Origin: Lachnospiraceae bacterium
GTDB taxonomy: Bacteria > Bacillota > Clostridia > Lachnospirales > Lachnospiraceae
Length of the DNA stretch: 64,000 bases
Direction: 5' to 3'
Assembly (NCBI GenBank): GCA_910575475.1
Contig: CAJTGD010000001.1
Coordinates: forward strand, 186,001 to 250,000
The position numbers and the translations under genes were made by a program. The notes beneath the pieces are model-generated. The model was not told where the DNA came from, did not search any database, and saw only the letters and a program-made list of their open reading frames with translations. Numbering within the stretch: the first letter of the stretch is position 1; every line of letters begins with the position of its first letter. This document shows positions 17,171 through 27,084 of the stretch, piece by piece.

Positions 17171-18100
17171 CTATCCCTTTTTCACAAGATTCTCCTGTAC
17201 CCGCTTGTACAGCTCCTGAGCCGCGTTGTAGCCCATCTTCTTCTGCCTGTGGTTGACAGCCGCAGATTCCATGATGATCGGAAGATTCCGCCCCGGACGG
17301 ATCGGGATGCTGTGGCAGACCACCTTATTCCCCAAAAATTCCGTATAGTTCTCTTCCAGCCCCAGACGGTCGTATTCCTTATCGCGGTTCCACTCCTCCA
17401 ATGTGATCACCAAATCGATATTCTGCGTCTCACGGACACACTGCACACCGAACATGGACTTCACATCCACGATCCCGATTCCCCGAAGCTCGATAAAATG
17501 CTTCGTGATATCCGGCGCCGAGCCGACCAGTGTGTCGTCACTGACCTTCCGGATCTCCACCACATCATCCGTTACAAGACGGTGCCCCCTCTTGATCAGC
17601 TCCAGAGCCGCCTCGCTCTTTCCGATTCCGCTTTCCCCCATGATCAGCACGCCGACGCCGTACACATCCACCAGTACGCCGTGGATCGTAATGCAGGGAG
17701 CCAGCTTCACGTTCATCCAGCGGATCAGTTCCCCCATAAACGCACTGGTCTGCCTGGACGTCTGCATGACAGGAATGTCCCTGCTCCGGGCCAGCTCCAG
17801 AAGCTCCTCCTCCGGCTCCAGATTCCGGCTGAATACGATACACGGCACCTGGCGCGACAGCAGTTCATCATAGATCTGCTGCTTCCGGTCCTCCTCCAGT
17901 GTCTGCAGATACGTATATTCCACATATCCAACGATCTGCACCCTGTCATACGCAAAATGATCAAAAAACCCCGTAAGCTGTAATGCCGGCCGGTTTACTT
18001 CCGGAACATTGATCCGCTTATTTGCAAGATCCACATCAGGAGTCAGGTTCTTTAACCCCATTTTCTCCGCCAGCTCGCTAATCTTAACGCCTTGTCCCAT
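17171..18100 (-). CDS. hprK: HPr kinase/phosphorylase
   Basis: HprK phosphorylates and dephosphorylates Ser46 of HPr, the switch for carbon catabolite repression in Firmicutes. The 309-residue protein has an N-terminal regulatory domain (1-about 125). The catalytic domain has the Walker A GESGIGKSEAALEL near residue 155 and VDVKSMFGV plus the RPGRNLPIIME signature near 255. A 9-bp inverted repeat lies in the leader, between uvrC and this gene. The start is ATG with an AAAGGAAAAAG site upstream. Confidence 0.97.
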   Translation of the reverse strand: MGQGVKISELAEKMGLKNLTPDVDLANKRINVPEVNRPALQLTGFFDHFAYDRVQIVGYVEYTYLQTLEEDRKQQIYDELLSRQVPCIVFSRNLEPEEELLELARSRDIPVMQTSRQTSAFMGELIRWMNVKLAPCITIHGVLVDVYGVGVLIMGESGIGKSEAALELIKRGHRLVTDDVVEIRKVSDDTLVGSAPDITKHFIELRGIGIVDVKSMFGVQCVRETQNIDLVITLEEWNRDKEYDRLGLEENYTEFLGNKVVCHSIPIRPGRNLPIIMESAAVNHRQKKMGYNAAQELYKRVQENLVKKG

Positions 18101-18120
18101 CTTTACTTTTTCCTTTCTTG

Positions 18121-18159
18121 AGAACTGTTATACAGAGGCCGCCGCTCCAAAACAGTTCT
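18121..18159 (-). repeat. Inverted repeat in the hprK leader
   Basis: Perfect 9-bp arms at 18121-18129 and 18151-18159 enclose 21 nt. On the plus strand it is followed by TTTTCTTTT, but there is no plus-strand gene to terminate. On the minus strand there is no T-run. It may be an mRNA stability or processing hairpin between uvrC and hprK. Confidence 0.5.
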
Positions 18160-18217
18160 TTTCTTTTCACAGCGGTGCTCATTGGGCGCTCCGCCTCCTG
18201 CACCTTATAGTATATCA

Positions 18218-20083
18218 TTAATGAAAGAATTTGTACACGGATTCTGCCGCTTTTTCATTCATTTCCGGAATCTGCGCCAGACGCTCCGTATCAGCCGCCT
18301 TGATCTCATCCAGAGAAGCGAACTCACGCATCAGCGCCTTGCGCCTTGCGGGCCCGATCCCCGGAATATCGTCTAGGATGGAATGGACCTGCCCTTTGCC
18401 CCGGAGCTGCTTGTGGTACTCGATGGCAAACCGGTGGGCCTCATCCTGGATCCGGGTGACCAGGAGAAATGCCTGGGAGGAACGGTCGATAGGAATCTCT
18501 TCGTTCCGGTAATATAGTCCCCTGGTCCTGTGGTGGTCGTCCTTCACCATGCCGCATACCGGAATGTCCAGATGCAGCGCGTCCAGAACCTGCAGCGCCA
18601 CATTGACCTGGCCCTTGCCGCCGTCCATCAGGATCAGATCCGGAAATGATGTAAATCCTCCCATCTCCCTGCTTTCCTCCCGTTCCCGAAGACCGTGGGT
18701 AAACCGCCGGGTGAGCACCTCCCGCATACTGCCGTAATCATCCGCGCCCTTGATCCCCTTGATCTTAAACTTCCGGTAATCATTCCTTTTCGGCTTTCCG
18801 CGTTCATACACCACCATGGAGCCTACAGATTCGAATCCATTGGTATTGGAAATATCGTAGGCCTCCATCCGAGTGATCCCCTCGATCCCCAGCAGCCCGG
18901 CGATCTCCTTTACCGCCCCGATGGTCCTCCCTTCCTCCCGCTTCAGCCGTTCCTTGTCCTTGCTCAATACGAGCCGGGCATTGTTCACCGCCAGCTCCAC
19001 CAGCTTTTCCTTGGTTCCTTTTTTCGGAATCCGAAGCGTCACCTTCGTGCCCCGCTTCCCGGAGAGCCACTCTTCGATCAGTTCCCGGTCCTCCGGCTCC
19101 TCCGGCAGCACCAGTTCTCCCGGAATAAACGGTGTTCCGCCATAATACTGCTTGATAAAGCTGTCCAGGATGCTCCCGATGGATTCATCTTTAGAGATCC
19201 GCAGGTAAAAATGATCCCTGCCGATGAGCCTTCCGCCCCGGATAAAAAAGACCTGCACCACCGCATCTTCGCCTTCCGTGGCCGCCGCCAGGATATCCCT
19301 GTCCTCCCCGCCGGTGTCCGTGATCTTCTGCTTCTGGGCCACCTTTTTGACACTGTTCAAAAGCTCCCGGTATTCGATGGCCTTCTCAAATTCCATGGCT
19401 TCCGAGGCCTCATTCATCTTCGTCTCCAGCTCCGAAAGGATCCCTTCATAATGCCCGTTCAGAAACCGAACCACCTGGGAAACAGCTTTGGCATATTCTT
19501 CCTGGGAAATGAATCCCTGGCAGGGCGCGTCGCACTGATGGATATGATAATTCAGGCAGGCCCTTTCCTTTCCGATATCCCTGGGCAGGTTCCGATTGCA
19601 GCTCCGGAGATGATACAGCTTGTGGAGCAGCTCGATCGTATCCCGCACCGCCTGGCCGCTGGTGTAGGGCCCGAAATATTTTGCCTTGTCCTTCACCACA
19701 TTCCTCGCCAGCATCACCCTGGGAAACGGCTCGCCCACCGTCACCTTGATAAACGGATACGCTTTATCGTCCATCAGCATGGTATTGTACTTCGGCCGGT
19801 GCTCCTTGATCAGGTTGCATTCCAGCACCAGGGCTTCCAGCTCGGAATCCGTCACAATATACTCAAACCGCCGGATATGGGTCACCATCTGCTCGATCTT
19901 GATCCCCTTGTTCCGGCTGGACTGAAAATACTGCCGCACCCGGTTCTTCAGGCTGATCGCCTTTCCTACATATATAATGTGGTCCTTTTCATCATGCATC
20001 AGGTACACGCCTGGTTTGGCAGGCAGCTTTTTTAATTCTTCCTCAATATCAAAATTATACTCTTCCATCGCCTCGTCTTTCAC
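18218..20083 (-). CDS. uvrC: UvrABC excinuclease subunit C
   Basis: UvrC makes both incisions around bulky DNA lesions in nucleotide excision repair. The 621-residue length is normal. The GIY-YIG nuclease domain (about 18-95) has GVYLMHDE and [22 protein letters not shown] UvrB-binding motif lies near 205-240, the RNase H-like 5-prime nuclease near 380-535 (with [11 protein letters not shown]), and tandem helix-hairpin-helices at the end ([14 protein letters not shown]). The start is GTG at 20083, with GGAGG 9 nt upstream. An ATG at 20068 is possible. Confidence 0.96.
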   Translation of the reverse strand: MKDEAMEEYNFDIEEELKKLPAKPGVYLMHDEKDHIIYVGKAISLKNRVRQYFQSSRNKGIKIEQMVTHIRRFEYIVTDSELEALVLECNLIKEHRPKYNTMLMDDKAYPFIKVTVGEPFPRVMLARNVVKDKAKYFGPYTSGQAVRDTIELLHKLYHLRSCNRNLPRDIGKERACLNYHIHQCDAPCQGFISQEEYAKAVSQVVRFLNGHYEGILSELETKMNEASEAMEFEKAIEYRELLNSVKKVAQKQKITDTGGEDRDILAAATEGEDAVVQVFFIRGGRLIGRDHFYLRISKDESIGSILDSFIKQYYGGTPFIPGELVLPEEPEDRELIEEWLSGKRGTKVTLRIPKKGTKEKLVELAVNNARLVLSKDKERLKREEGRTIGAVKEIAGLLGIEGITRMEAYDISNTNGFESVGSMVVYERGKPKRNDYRKFKIKGIKGADDYGSMREVLTRRFTHGLREREESREMGGFTSFPDLILMDGGKGQVNVALQVLDALHLDIPVCGMVKDDHHRTRGLYYRNEEIPIDRSSQAFLLVTRIQDEAHRFAIEYHKQLRGKGQVHSILDDIPGIGPARRKALMREFASLDEIKAADTERLAQIPEMNEKAAESVYKFFH

Positions 20084-20097
20084 TCCCGCATCCCTCC

Positions 20098-20136
20098 AAA
20101 AAAATCAGGCAGAGATGATCGTTTCTTATCCCTGCC
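20098..20136 (-). terminator. Terminator between ftsH and uvrC
   Basis: Arms at 20108-20116 and 20128-20136 (GGCAGAGAT with ATCCCTGCC, 8 of 9 paired) are followed on the minus strand by TGATTTTTTT. The T-run abuts the uvrC ribosome site, so uvrC may be attenuated or rely on readthrough. Confidence 0.7.
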
Positions 20137-20175
20137 CGTTTTTTAGAATCTGTAAAAAATAACTGATACAGCTCC

Positions 20176-22242
20176 TTACCAGCCTTGTATATCTGATTCC
20201 TCTTTTTGCTCGATCCCCTCCACCGGACGCATCGCGATCCGGTTCTCCTTCTTTTCTTTTCCTTCTTCGGATTCCGGCGGTTCCGGAATGCCCTTCACCT
20301 CCCGGAAAATCTTCATAAATTCTTTTCCGGTGATCGTCTCCTTCTCGATCAGGAATTCCGCGATCTTATCCAGCGCTTCCCGGTTCTCCTGGAGCAGACG
20401 CTTGGCTTCCTCGTATGCCTTTTTCAGCATCAGCATCACTTCCGCGTCGATCTCCGCCGCCGTAGCGTCCCCGCAGTTCATCACCGCGCGGCCGTCCAGA
20501 TAACGATGCTGTACAGATTCCAGGCCGATCAGGCCGAACTTTTCAGACATCCCGTACTGGGTGATCATCTCCCGGGCGATCTTGGTCGCCTTCTCGATAT
20601 CATTGGATGCCCCGGTGGTGATCGTCTCAAACACGATCTCCTCCGCCGCGCGGCCTGCCAGCATTCCCACCAGCATGGCCTCCAGCTCCTTCTTGGTATT
20701 CAGGAACTTCTCTTCCTCCGGCGTCTGCATCACGTAGCCCAAAGCCCCCATGGTTCTGGGCACGATGGTGATCTTCTGCACCGGCTCCGCGTCTTTTTGC
20801 AGGGCGCTGACCAGCGCATGGCCTACCTCATGGTAAGACACGATCCGTCGCTCCTCCTCGCTCATGATGCGGTCCTTCTTCTCTTTTCCGACCAGCACCA
20901 CTTCCACGGCATCAAACAGGTCCTTCTGGCTGACCACCTGCCTGCCGTTCTTCACGGCATTGATGGCTGCCTCGTTGATCATATTGGCAAGATCGGATCC
21001 CACGGCTCCTGATGTCGCCAGCGCGATGGCTTCCAGATCCACCGTCTCATCCATCTTCACATCCTTGGAATGTACCTTCAATGTATCTACACGTCCCTTT
21101 AAGTCCGGCTTATCCACGATGATCCTCCGGTCAAACCGCCCCGGCCTCAGAAGCGCCGGGTCCAGGATCTCCGGACGGTTCGTCGCCGCCAGGAGCAGCA
21201 GTCCCTTGTTCGTATCAAATCCGTCCATCTCCGCAAGGAGCTGGTTCAATGTCTGCTCCCGCTCGTCATTGCCGCCTCCCATAGCGGTGTCACGGCTCTT
21301 CCCGATGGCGTCCACCTCATCGATAAAGACGATGCAAGGCGCCATCTGCTGGGCCTGCTTGAACAGGTCCCGGACACGGGACGCGCCCACGCCCACATAC
21401 ATCTCCACAAACGCGGAGCCGGAGAGGGAGAAAAACGGCACCTTTGCCTCTCCTGCCACAGCTTTTGCCAGCAAGGTCTTACCGGTTCCCGGAGGCCCCA
21501 CCAGCAGGGCGCCCTTGGGCAGCTTCGCTCCGATGCCCGTATATTTTCCCGGGTTATGGAGAAAATCCACGACCTCCTGCAGGGACTCCTTAGCCTCGTC
21601 CTGGCCGGCCACGTCCTGGAAGGTAACACCGGTCTCCTTCTCCACATAGACCTTGGCGTTGCTCTTGCCGATCCCCATCATGCCGCCGCCCTTGGTCATG
21701 TTGCGCATCACGAAGCTGAATAAGACTCCCAGCAGCAGAAGCGGCAGTATCACAGTGATAAAGATCTCCATCATCATCACCGACGCCGTATCCGGGATCG
21801 TCTGTCCGTACTTTACATCGGCTTCATTCAAACGATCCGGCAGCTTATAGTCCTGTACGGCCCCGGTAAAATAGTCCGGCGCCCGCTCCTGATCGTCCCG
21901 CTGTCCGGTGGCTTCCTCCATCTGGTTCAGAAGATTGTCCCGCATATCCTGGAACTGGTCTTCTACCTGATCCTGTGCACCCTCCTCTTTTTTCTCTTCT
22001 TCCTTTTCCACGCCTTCCTTTAACGTAATGTAGATACGGGAGGATTCCAGCGTAACCTTCTCTACCTTCCCTTCCTCTACCAGACTTAAAAATTTATCAT
22101 AACTGATCTCTTCCGGATCTCTGTCCTGCATCAGTGAATAAAGTCCCATTACAACAAAAAGGGTCAGCAATGTCGTGAAAAGGATCACGCCCCATCCCTG
22201 CCGATTGTTTCTGGGATTATTCTTATTGTTCTTGTTATCCAT
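20176..22242 (-). CDS. ftsH: ATP-dependent zinc metalloprotease FtsH
   Basis: FtsH is a hexameric membrane AAA+ protease that degrades membrane and regulatory proteins. The protein is about 688 residues. The first membrane helix is near 18-38, an extracytoplasmic acidic domain follows, and the second helix is near 158-180. The AAA module has [18 protein letters not shown] and [12 protein letters not shown]. The protease zinc motif reads HEVGH near residue 471 (most family members have HEAGH). Ligands and catalytic Glu are intact. The ATG at 22242 has AGGAGG 6 nt upstream. A palindromic repeat lies just 5-prime. Confidence 0.97.
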   Translation of the reverse strand: MDNKNNKNNPRNNRQGWGVILFTTLLTLFVVMGLYSLMQDRDPEEISYDKFLSLVEEGKVEKVTLESSRIYITLKEGVEKEEEKKEEGAQDQVEDQFQDMRDNLLNQMEEATGQRDDQERAPDYFTGAVQDYKLPDRLNEADVKYGQTIPDTASVMMMEIFITVILPLLLLGVLFSFVMRNMTKGGGMMGIGKSNAKVYVEKETGVTFQDVAGQDEAKESLQEVVDFLHNPGKYTGIGAKLPKGALLVGPPGTGKTLLAKAVAGEAKVPFFSLSGSAFVEMYVGVGASRVRDLFKQAQQMAPCIVFIDEVDAIGKSRDTAMGGGNDEREQTLNQLLAEMDGFDTNKGLLLLAATNRPEILDPALLRPGRFDRRIIVDKPDLKGRVDTLKVHSKDVKMDETVDLEAIALATSGAVGSDLANMINEAAINAVKNGRQVVSQKDLFDAVEVVLVGKEKKDRIMSEEERRIVSYHEVGHALVSALQKDAEPVQKITIVPRTMGALGYVMQTPEEEKFLNTKKELEAMLVGMLAGRAAEEIVFETITTGASNDIEKATKIAREMITQYGMSEKFGLIGLESVQHRYLDGRAVMNCGDATAAEIDAEVMLMLKKAYEEAKRLLQENREALDKIAEFLIEKETITGKEFMKIFREVKGIPEPPESEEGKEKKENRIAMRPVEGIEQKEESDIQGW

Positions 22243-22259
22243 CCTGCTCCTCCTAAAAT

Positions 22260-22318
22260 GGTTACTGTTCACTCCCTGACCAGGTGTTCACAGTAACGGC
22301 ACCGTGTGAACAGCAGCC
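22260..22318. repeat. Dispersed palindromic element, copy B
   Basis: Outer arms at 22260-22272 and 22306-22318 pair with two mismatches. The interior carries CTGACCAGG (22276-22284) and an internal GTTCACAGTAACGG block. Over about 42 nt (22261-22302) it aligns closely with copy C at 44498-44538. It lies between ftsH and the divergent DUF1846 gene. Confidence 0.65.
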
Positions 22319-22389
22319 ATAAAATCCACTGCCACTTCTATATTATAAGTACAGGTTCGGTATAAATCAACTAAAAGATTATGAAAATA

Positions 22390-22419
22390 TTGTAAAAAGA
22401 CAGGTTTTTGTTGTATACT
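22390..22419 (+). promoter_or_regulatory. Promoter for the DUF1846 gene
   Basis: TTGTAA (22390-22395), an 18-nt spacer and TATACT (22414-22419) lie about 50 nt before the start codon at 22470. Confidence 0.5.
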
Positions 22420-22469
22420 AAGAAATGTATTGCAATTTTGTAACTGTTAAAAGGATTGAGGAAAATATA

Positions 22470-23948
22470 ATGAAAACAGGATTTGATAACGAAAAGTACC
22501 TGCGCACACAGTCGGAGCATATCCGGCAGCGCATTGAACAGTTCGACCACAAGCTGTACCTGGAATTCGGCGGCAAGCTGTTTGATGATTACCACGCTTC
22601 CCGCGTGCTTCCGGGATTTGCCCCGGATTCCAAGCTGCACATGCTCAAGCAGCTCAGCAGCCAGGCGGAGCTGATCATCGTCATCAGCGCAAAGGACATT
22701 GAGAAAAATAAAATACGCGGAGATTTGGGCATCACCTATGACTCCGACGTCCTGCGGCTGATCGACTCGTTTCATGAACACGGCCTCTATGTGGGCAGCG
22801 TAGCCATCACACAGTACTCCGGGCAAGACAGCGCCCTTCTCTTCCGAAGACGGCTGGAGAATCTGGGCATCCGCGTCTACCTCCACTACCATATCCCGGG
22901 ATATCCTTCCAACATTCCGCTGATCGTCAGCGAAGACGGCTTCGGGAAAAATGAATATATCCAGACCACCCGTCCTCTCGTCATCGTTACAGCCCCCGGG
23001 CCGGGAAGTGGAAAGATGGCCACCTGTCTTTCACAGCTATATCATGAACACAAACGCGGGATTCATGCAGGCTATGCCAAATTTGAAACATTTCCCATCT
23101 GGAACATTCCGCTGAAACACCCGGTAAATCTTGCCTACGAGGCTGCCACCGCGGACCTGAACGACGTCAACATGATCGATCCGTTCCATCTGGAGGCCTA
23201 TGGGGAGACAACGGTCAACTACAACCGGGATGTGGAGATTTTCCCGGTGCTCAATACTATTTTTGAAAAAATTTATGGAAAAAGCCCTTACAAATCCCCC
23301 ACGGATATGGGCGTCAACATGGCGGGAAACTGTATCTCCGACGACCAGGCCTGCCGGGATGCCTCCTGCCAGGAGATCCTCCGGCGTTACTATGCGTCCC
23401 TGAATTCCCTGTTAAAGGGGAACTGCATGGAGGAGGAGACCCAGAAGCTGGAGCTTCTGATGAACCAGGCCGGCATCACCACCGCGGACCGGAAGGTAGT
23501 CGCGGCTGCACTGGTGCGTGCGGAGCAGACCGGAGCTCCGGCGGCCGCGCTGGAGCTGCCGGACGGGCGGATGATCACCGGAAAGACCAGCAGCCTTCTG
23601 GGCGCATCCGCAGCCCTGCTCCTGAATGCCATTAAGGAGCTGGCAGGGCAGCCTCACGATCTGGACATCCTTTCTCCGGAGTCCATCGAGCCGATCCAGA
23701 AGCTGAAGGTGGATTATCTGAAAAGCAAGAATCCGCGTCTCCATACGGACGAAGTCCTGATCGCCCTCTCCGCAAGCGCGGCCACCAGCCAGGACGCACG
23801 CCTGGCCCTGGAGCAGCTTCCCGCGCTGGAAGGCTGTCAGGCCCATACGTCCGTTATGCTGTCCGACGTGGATATCAAAATCTTTAAAAAGCTCGGAGTC
23901 CAGCTCACCTGCGAGGCCGTGTATGAGGCAGGGTCGCGGCATCATTAG
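22470..23948 (+). CDS. DUF1846 domain protein
   Basis: This 492-residue cytosolic protein covers the whole DUF1846 (UPF0371) family length. Landmarks are the opening [38 protein letters not shown] near residue 30, and [19 protein letters not shown] near 173, which resembles a glycine-rich nucleotide loop. No enzymatic role for the family is known to me. The ATG at 22470 is preceded by GAGGAAAATATA. The gene has its own promoter and reads into pyrG 55 bp later, so the two may share a transcript. Confidence 0.9.
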   Translation: MKTGFDNEKYLRTQSEHIRQRIEQFDHKLYLEFGGKLFDDYHASRVLPGFAPDSKLHMLKQLSSQAELIIVISAKDIEKNKIRGDLGITYDSDVLRLIDSFHEHGLYVGSVAITQYSGQDSALLFRRRLENLGIRVYLHYHIPGYPSNIPLIVSEDGFGKNEYIQTTRPLVIVTAPGPGSGKMATCLSQLYHEHKRGIHAGYAKFETFPIWNIPLKHPVNLAYEAATADLNDVNMIDPFHLEAYGETTVNYNRDVEIFPVLNTIFEKIYGKSPYKSPTDMGVNMAGNCISDDQACRDASCQEILRRYYASLNSLLKGNCMEEETQKLELLMNQAGITTADRKVVAAALVRAEQTGAPAAALELPDGRMITGKTSSLLGASAALLLNAIKELAGQPHDLDILSPESIEPIQKLKVDYLKSKNPRLHTDEVLIALSASAATSQDARLALEQLPALEGCQAHTSVMLSDVDIKIFKKLGVQLTCEAVYEAGSRHH

Positions 23949-24003
23949 TAACTGTTTAAAACAATCGTACATTTTTTACATTTCACACATAAGGGAGGAA
24001 GCC

Positions 24004-25617
24004 ATGGCAGTCAAATATGTATTTGTAACCGGCGGGGTCGTATCCGGCCTCGGAAAGGGTATCACAGCAGCATCTCTGGGCCGGCTTCTGAAGGCGCGCG
24101 GGTATACCGTCACCATGCAGAAGTTTGATCCCTATATCAATATGGATCCGGGAACCATGAACCCCGTCCAGCACGGGGAGGTCTTTGTCACCGACGACGG
24201 CGCGGAGACCGACTTGGACCTTGGGCATTATGAGCGTTTTATCGACGAAAGCCTGACCCGCAACTCCAACGTGACTACGGGTAAGATCTACTGGTCCGTC
24301 CTTCAGAAGGAACGCCGGGGAGATTTCGGCGGAGGCACCGTTCAGGTCATCCCTCATATCACCAATGAGATCAAAAGCCGGTTTTACCGCAATCCCTCTG
24401 CTTCCGGCACGGAGATTGCCATCATCGAGGTGGGCGGAACCGTAGGAGACATCGAGAGCCAGCCCTTCCTGGAATCCATCCGCCAGTTTCAGCATGAGAA
24501 GGGTCATGAAAATGTGATCCTGATCCATGTGACCCTGATCCCGTACCTGAAAGCCTCCCAGGAAATGAAGACCAAGCCCACGCAGGCCAGCGTGAAGGAG
24601 CTGCAGGGAATGGGGATCCAGCCGGATATCATCGTCTGCCGTTCCGAATATCCCCTGGACATCGGCATGAAGGACAAGATTTCCCTGTTCTGCAACCTTC
24701 CGGCTGACCATGTGCTGCAGAATCTGGATGTCAACTACCTCTATGAGGCTCCCCTTGCCATGGAGCAGGAGCATCTGGCAGAGGTTGCCTGCGAATGTCT
24801 CCACCTGGATTGCCCCCAGCCGGATCTGAAAGACTGGGTCGAGATGGTAGAGAAGCTGAAGCACCCTACGCAGGAGGTCACGGTGGCCCTGGTGGGAAAA
24901 TATATCCAGCTTCATGACGCTTATATCAGTGTGGTGGAAGCCTTGAAGCACGGCGGGATCTACAGCCACACCACGGTTAACATCAAGTGGGTGGATTCCG
25001 AGACAGTCACTGCGGACAATGCGTCGGAGATCTTTGGAGATGTCAGCGGGATCCTCGTTCCCGGCGGCTTCGGCACCCGGGGCATCGAGGGCAAAATCGA
25101 GGCCATCCGCTATGCCAGGACCCGGCGCATTCCGTTCCTCGGCCTGTGCCTGGGCATGCAGCTCTCCATCGTAGAATTTGCCAGAAATGTGATCGGGTAC
25201 AATGATGCACACAGCATGGAGCTGAAACCCGACACTACCCATCCGGTCATCCATATCATGCCGGAGCAGATCGGCATCGAGGATATCGGCGGCACCCTGC
25301 GGCTTGGTTCTTATCCCTGTATCCTAAAGAAAAGCTCCAAAGCCTTCCGCCTGTACGGCAAAAAAGAGATCCAGGAACGGCATCGGCACCGCTATGAGGT
25401 GAACAACGATTACCGGGAAGTACTGGAAAAGCACGGTATGCTGCTGTCCGGCCTCTCACCGGACGGAAATATCGTAGAAATGGTTGAGATTCCGGAGCAT
25501 CCCTGGTTTATCGCGACCCAGGCGCATCCGGAGCTGAAATCCAGACCGAACCGCCCGCATCCACTGTTCAAGGGATTTGTTGAGGCTGCGCTGGAAAGAC
25601 AGACGAAAAACGTCTGA
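24004..25617 (+). CDS. pyrG: CTP synthase
   Basis: The enzyme aminates UTP to CTP using glutamine and ATP, in the cytosol. The 537-residue length is normal. The synthetase domain opens [21 protein letters not shown] and contains the [13 protein letters not shown] segment. The glutaminase domain (about 290-537) has PGGFG and GLCLGMQLS with nucleophile Cys382, and a C-terminal His-Pro-Glu ([15 protein letters not shown]). The ATG at 24004 has GGGAGGAAGCC just upstream. A strong bidirectional terminator follows. Confidence 0.98.
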   Translation: MAVKYVFVTGGVVSGLGKGITAASLGRLLKARGYTVTMQKFDPYINMDPGTMNPVQHGEVFVTDDGAETDLDLGHYERFIDESLTRNSNVTTGKIYWSVLQKERRGDFGGGTVQVIPHITNEIKSRFYRNPSASGTEIAIIEVGGTVGDIESQPFLESIRQFQHEKGHENVILIHVTLIPYLKASQEMKTKPTQASVKELQGMGIQPDIIVCRSEYPLDIGMKDKISLFCNLPADHVLQNLDVNYLYEAPLAMEQEHLAEVACECLHLDCPQPDLKDWVEMVEKLKHPTQEVTVALVGKYIQLHDAYISVVEALKHGGIYSHTTVNIKWVDSETVTADNASEIFGDVSGILVPGGFGTRGIEGKIEAIRYARTRRIPFLGLCLGMQLSIVEFARNVIGYNDAHSMELKPDTTHPVIHIMPEQIGIEDIGGTLRLGSYPCILKKSSKAFRLYGKKEIQERHRHRYEVNNDYREVLEKHGMLLSGLSPDGNIVEMVEIPEHPWFIATQAHPELKSRPNRPHPLFKGFVEAALERQTKNV

Positions 25618-25622
25618 GCATA

Positions 25623-25673
25623 GAAAAAAAGGAGCAGGCTGGAGGTTCTAAAAAGTCTCCAGCCTGCTCTTTT
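25623..25673. terminator. Bidirectional terminator, pyrG and PAP2 gene
   Basis: A perfect 13-bp stem (25632-25644 with 25657-25669) is flanked by A7 on the left and T4 on the right. It can stop both pyrG (plus) and the convergent PAP2 gene (minus). Confidence 0.92.
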
Positions 25674-26220
25674 ATTCCGCTTTTTTTCTATGTGACCTTA
25701 CATATTTCTGCATGTGCCACGCCGCCCATGCCGCCAACAGCCCGATCAACAGTCCTGCCAATACATCGGTAGGATAATGCACCCCCACATAGAGCCTGGA
25801 AAATGCGATCATCGCCGCCAGTATCAGCAAAGGAATACTGCATTTCTTCGGCAGCATCCGCCAGTACACTCCGGCCGCTGCAAATGACGCACAGGTATGT
25901 CCGGACGGGAAGGAGTAATCACTCTGCTTTTCGATCAGAAGCGCCAGTCCTTCTACCACTTCATAGGGCCGGGTACGCGCGACCAGATTTTTCAGAGTTA
26001 CATTCGTGATCAGTGCTCCGATCACGATTGCCGCCAGCGACGTGATCCCGATCCAGCGGGTACGTCTTGGAACCATCAAAAGGAGGGACAAGGCGATCCA
26101 GAACCATCCGGAATCCCCCAGCATTGTGATCCCTTTCCAGAGTCCTTCCATCCAGTCCTGCCGGATATACTCCTGAATCCATAATAAAATATTTCCATCC
26201 AGATTGATCAAAAAATCCAT
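25672..26220 (-). CDS. PAP2-family membrane phosphatase
   Basis: A 182-residue integral membrane phosphatase with about five hydrophobic segments. The three PAP2 motifs are complete: KNLVARTRP near residue 77, PSGH near 104 and SRLYVGVHYPTD near 140. These catalyse phosphate release from lipid phosphates such as undecaprenyl diphosphate or phosphatidate. The substrate cannot be told from sequence. Undecaprenyl diphosphate recycling would suit the wall and glycan genes in the window, but there is no direct link. Confidence 0.9.
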   Translation of the reverse strand: MDFLINLDGNILLWIQEYIRQDWMEGLWKGITMLGDSGWFWIALSLLLMVPRRTRWIGITSLAAIVIGALITNVTLKNLVARTRPYEVVEGLALLIEKQSDYSFPSGHTCASFAAAGVYWRMLPKKCSIPLLILAAMIAFSRLYVGVHYPTDVLAGLLIGLLAAWAAWHMQKYVRSHRKKAE

Positions 26221-26273
26221 CTTCTCTGCTCCCTGTTCCTGTTACTTTTCGCCATGCGATTCCATTTTCATGA

Positions 26274-26567
26274 TCATGTTGCAGGCAAAATACATTCTAA
26301 AAATTCTATTTTTCCATTCTCGTACCACACATTGCAGCTGGCCATATAGGGAAATTGATCTTCCGGAGCAGAAGACAGTATAATCTTATCCCCTTCCTGA
26401 TATGGCTTCCTGGGCTGATCACTCACCCCAATAAAACAATATACGTGATCCTCTGCATCGCCGTATGCCGTCGATGAAGTGCCGGCATACTTTCGGACAA
26501 AATTTCTTCCCAATTTTTCAGCACACGCATCCAGTCCTATTTTTCTGGCTTCTTCGAATGTCAGCAT
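26274..26567 (-). CDS. Small protein paired with the JAMM-like gene
   Basis: This 97-residue soluble protein (from the ATG at 26567, MLTFEEARKIG) is of unknown family. It is mixed alpha/beta: an N-terminal helix, a segment with TAYGDAEDHVYCFIGV, and a C-terminal strand pair (SCNVWYENGKIEFLECIL). It starts 10 bp after the JAMM-like gene on the same strand. By position and size it could be an immunity or adaptor partner. This is inference from gene arrangement only; no motif proves it. Confidence 0.6.
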   Translation of the reverse strand: MLTFEEARKIGLDACAEKLGRNFVRKYAGTSSTAYGDAEDHVYCFIGVSDQPRKPYQEGDKIILSSAPEDQFPYMASCNVWYENGKIEFLECILPAT

Positions 26568-26577
26568 AACTATCACC

Positions 26578-27069
26578 TCACCATATTTCAAATGAATCTG
26601 CACTAAAGTCGATGCACATTCCCGACATTGCCGATATTACCGTACTTTTTTCCTGTCCGATCACTTCCAGCGCTTCTCTGTCATTTCCTGATGGTCTTGG
26701 AATTGGTTCCCCTGAATGGGAATGGCCGACAATATACAGCTTATGCGCCATCAGCATATCGACCAGAGTTCCGTCAAATGCGCAATTCCTCGGATCCCCA
26801 TGAAATAAGATATCCTCCTTTTTGCCTCGCAGCAATGCGAACTCGTCTCCTGTTTTTGCCGTCAAATATGCCAAATCTTTTAACATAATAAACTCATATT
26901 TGAAACTTGCCCAGTCGCCAATTTCTGGAACTCTGTTCAGCATCGACTGTCTATGGGCATCCAGCCCTGCCTTGCCACTTCTTACTGCCTGTAATGAAAT
27001 TTGCATTGATCTTGTCGATGACAAGGTTATAACATCCGTCTGCCTTTTTTCTTCTGTTCCTCCGCTCAA
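26578..27069 (-). CDS. JAMM/MPN+ metalloprotease-like protein
   Basis: A 163-residue protein that I do not recognise as a named family. A full JAMM-type zinc site can be read: Glu76 in EFALLRG, then HSH at 116-118, Ser127 and Asp130 (GHSHSGEPIPRPSGND), close to the RadC/JAB pattern. The N-terminus (1-70) lacks a signal or membrane segment. JAMM domains cleave isopeptide or peptide bonds and also occur in polymorphic toxins and phage tail or head proteins. The likely start is TTG at 27069, with AAGGGG 10 nt upstream; no ATG with a ribosome site exists. The frame continues from the upstream gene across a single TGA. Confidence 0.55.
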   Translation of the reverse strand: MSGGTEEKRQTDVITLSSTRSMQISLQAVRSGKAGLDAHRQSMLNRVPEIGDWASFKYEFIMLKDLAYLTAKTGDEFALLRGKKEDILFHGDPRNCAFDGTLVDMLMAHKLYIVGHSHSGEPIPRPSGNDREALEVIGQEKSTVISAMSGMCIDFSADSFEIW

Positions 27070-27084
27070 TACATCACTGCCCCT

